The notes beneath the pieces were generated by a model, which made no database searches, was not told the DNA's origin, and saw nothing but the letters and a program-made list of their open reading frames with translations. From Chthoniobacter sp. (GTDB taxonomy: Bacteria; Verrucomicrobiota; Verrucomicrobiia; Chthoniobacterales; Chthoniobacteraceae), in NCBI GenBank assembly GCA_025352865.1, contig JANXSB010000694.1:1-11628 (forward strand): 11,628 bases of DNA, given 5' to 3'. Shown in pieces: positions 11,518 to 11,628 of the stretch. Both the position numbers and the translations under genes were made by a program. Numbering within the stretch: the stretch's first letter is position 1; each line of letters opens with the position of its first letter.

Positions 11518-11628
11518 AAATCACCGAAGACGTCCGCAAATACGCCGCCGAACAGGCGATTTCCGAGGGGGAGGCGTTGAAGAAAAGCATGGAGGAGAAG
11601 TCGAAGAAGTTTGTGGAAAAGAGCGCGG
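11514..11628 (+). CDS. ThiC C-terminal-tail-like small protein, copy B (3' end outside window)
   Basis: 38 codons are visible, beginning MKITEDVRKYAAEQAISEGE and continuing ALKKSMEEKSKKFVEKSA. The opening M-K-I-T-E-D-V-R-x-Y-A-A and the M-x-E-K-S-x-x-F-x-E-x-x-A block match the end of ThiC after its iron-sulfur cysteine motif. ThiC (phosphomethylpyrimidine synthase, thiamine pathway) is normally several hundred residues long; here only the tail is present and none of the catalytic body or cluster cysteines. By comparison with copy A only about six more codons (EVYAKA-like) would be expected beyond the window. The ATG overlaps the toxin stop, suggesting translational coupling and a real small, highly charged helical product. 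Function is unknown: a co-opted peptide, or a tail carried with the toxin-antitoxin module. Confidence 0.6.
   Translation, partial: MKITEDVRKYAAEQAISEGEALKKSMEEKSKKFVEKSA

Noticed and set aside
10946..11628. An intact or simply interrupted thiC gene
   Set aside because: Only tail-like sequence is present. Upstream of copy A lies a complete nuclease gene, so no ThiC body was split here.
1..11628. CRISPR arrays, tRNA or rRNA genes, transposases
   Set aside because: No regular direct repeats with spacers, no cloverleaf or rRNA-like stretches and no transposase or integrase motifs were seen on reading the window.

Overview
The window looks like high-GC chromosomal DNA from a member of the Verrucomicrobiota or a close relative. 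This is inferred from gene content: a PATR-type autotransporter, a secreted DUF1080 protein of the lineage common in Verrucomicrobia and Planctomycetes, and an S1/P1 nuclease. Recognisable Shine-Dalgarno sites are scarce, and two start codons sit at leaderless spacing from -10-like boxes. I could not run a search, so the taxonomic call is moderate. There are no tRNA, rRNA, CRISPR or transposase genes.

Layout. (1) 1-1696, plus strand: the 3' part of a DUF2157 polytopic membrane protein, overlapping by 4 nt a GDYXXLXY-family membrane-anchored protein. (2) 8676-1700, minus strand: a probable three-gene unit. An autotransporter adhesin-like protein comes first, then after 36 nt a large AsmA/TamB-like envelope protein, then by a GTGA overlap a site-2-protease-family (M50) intramembrane metalloprotease with two CBS domains. 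This unit ends 3 nt from the convergent GDYXXLXY gene. (3) 8677-8873: a divergent promoter region with a 6-bp palindrome. (4) 8874-10908, plus strand: an operon of three exported proteins, namely DUF1080 (possible Tat substrate), a small OB-fold-like protein and an S1/P1 zinc nuclease with all nine expected zinc ligands. (5) 10909-11628, plus strand: a Phd/RelB-type antitoxin and RelE-type toxin pair bracketed by two short ORFs. Both ORFs resemble the extreme C-terminal tail of the thiamine enzyme ThiC, although no ThiC body is present.

How the genes may work together. The minus-strand unit is devoted to the envelope: a surface protein, a possible assembly or lipid-transfer factor and a membrane protease. 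The 8874-10908 unit looks like extracellular or periplasmic scavenging of saccharides and nucleic acids. The most unusual part is the right end. There the downstream ThiC-tail ORF is translationally coupled (ATGA) to the toxin, and a shortened copy of the same tail lies just before the antitoxin. This suggests either a repeated three-gene toxin-antitoxin-tail cassette or insertion of the module next to a ThiC-derived sequence.
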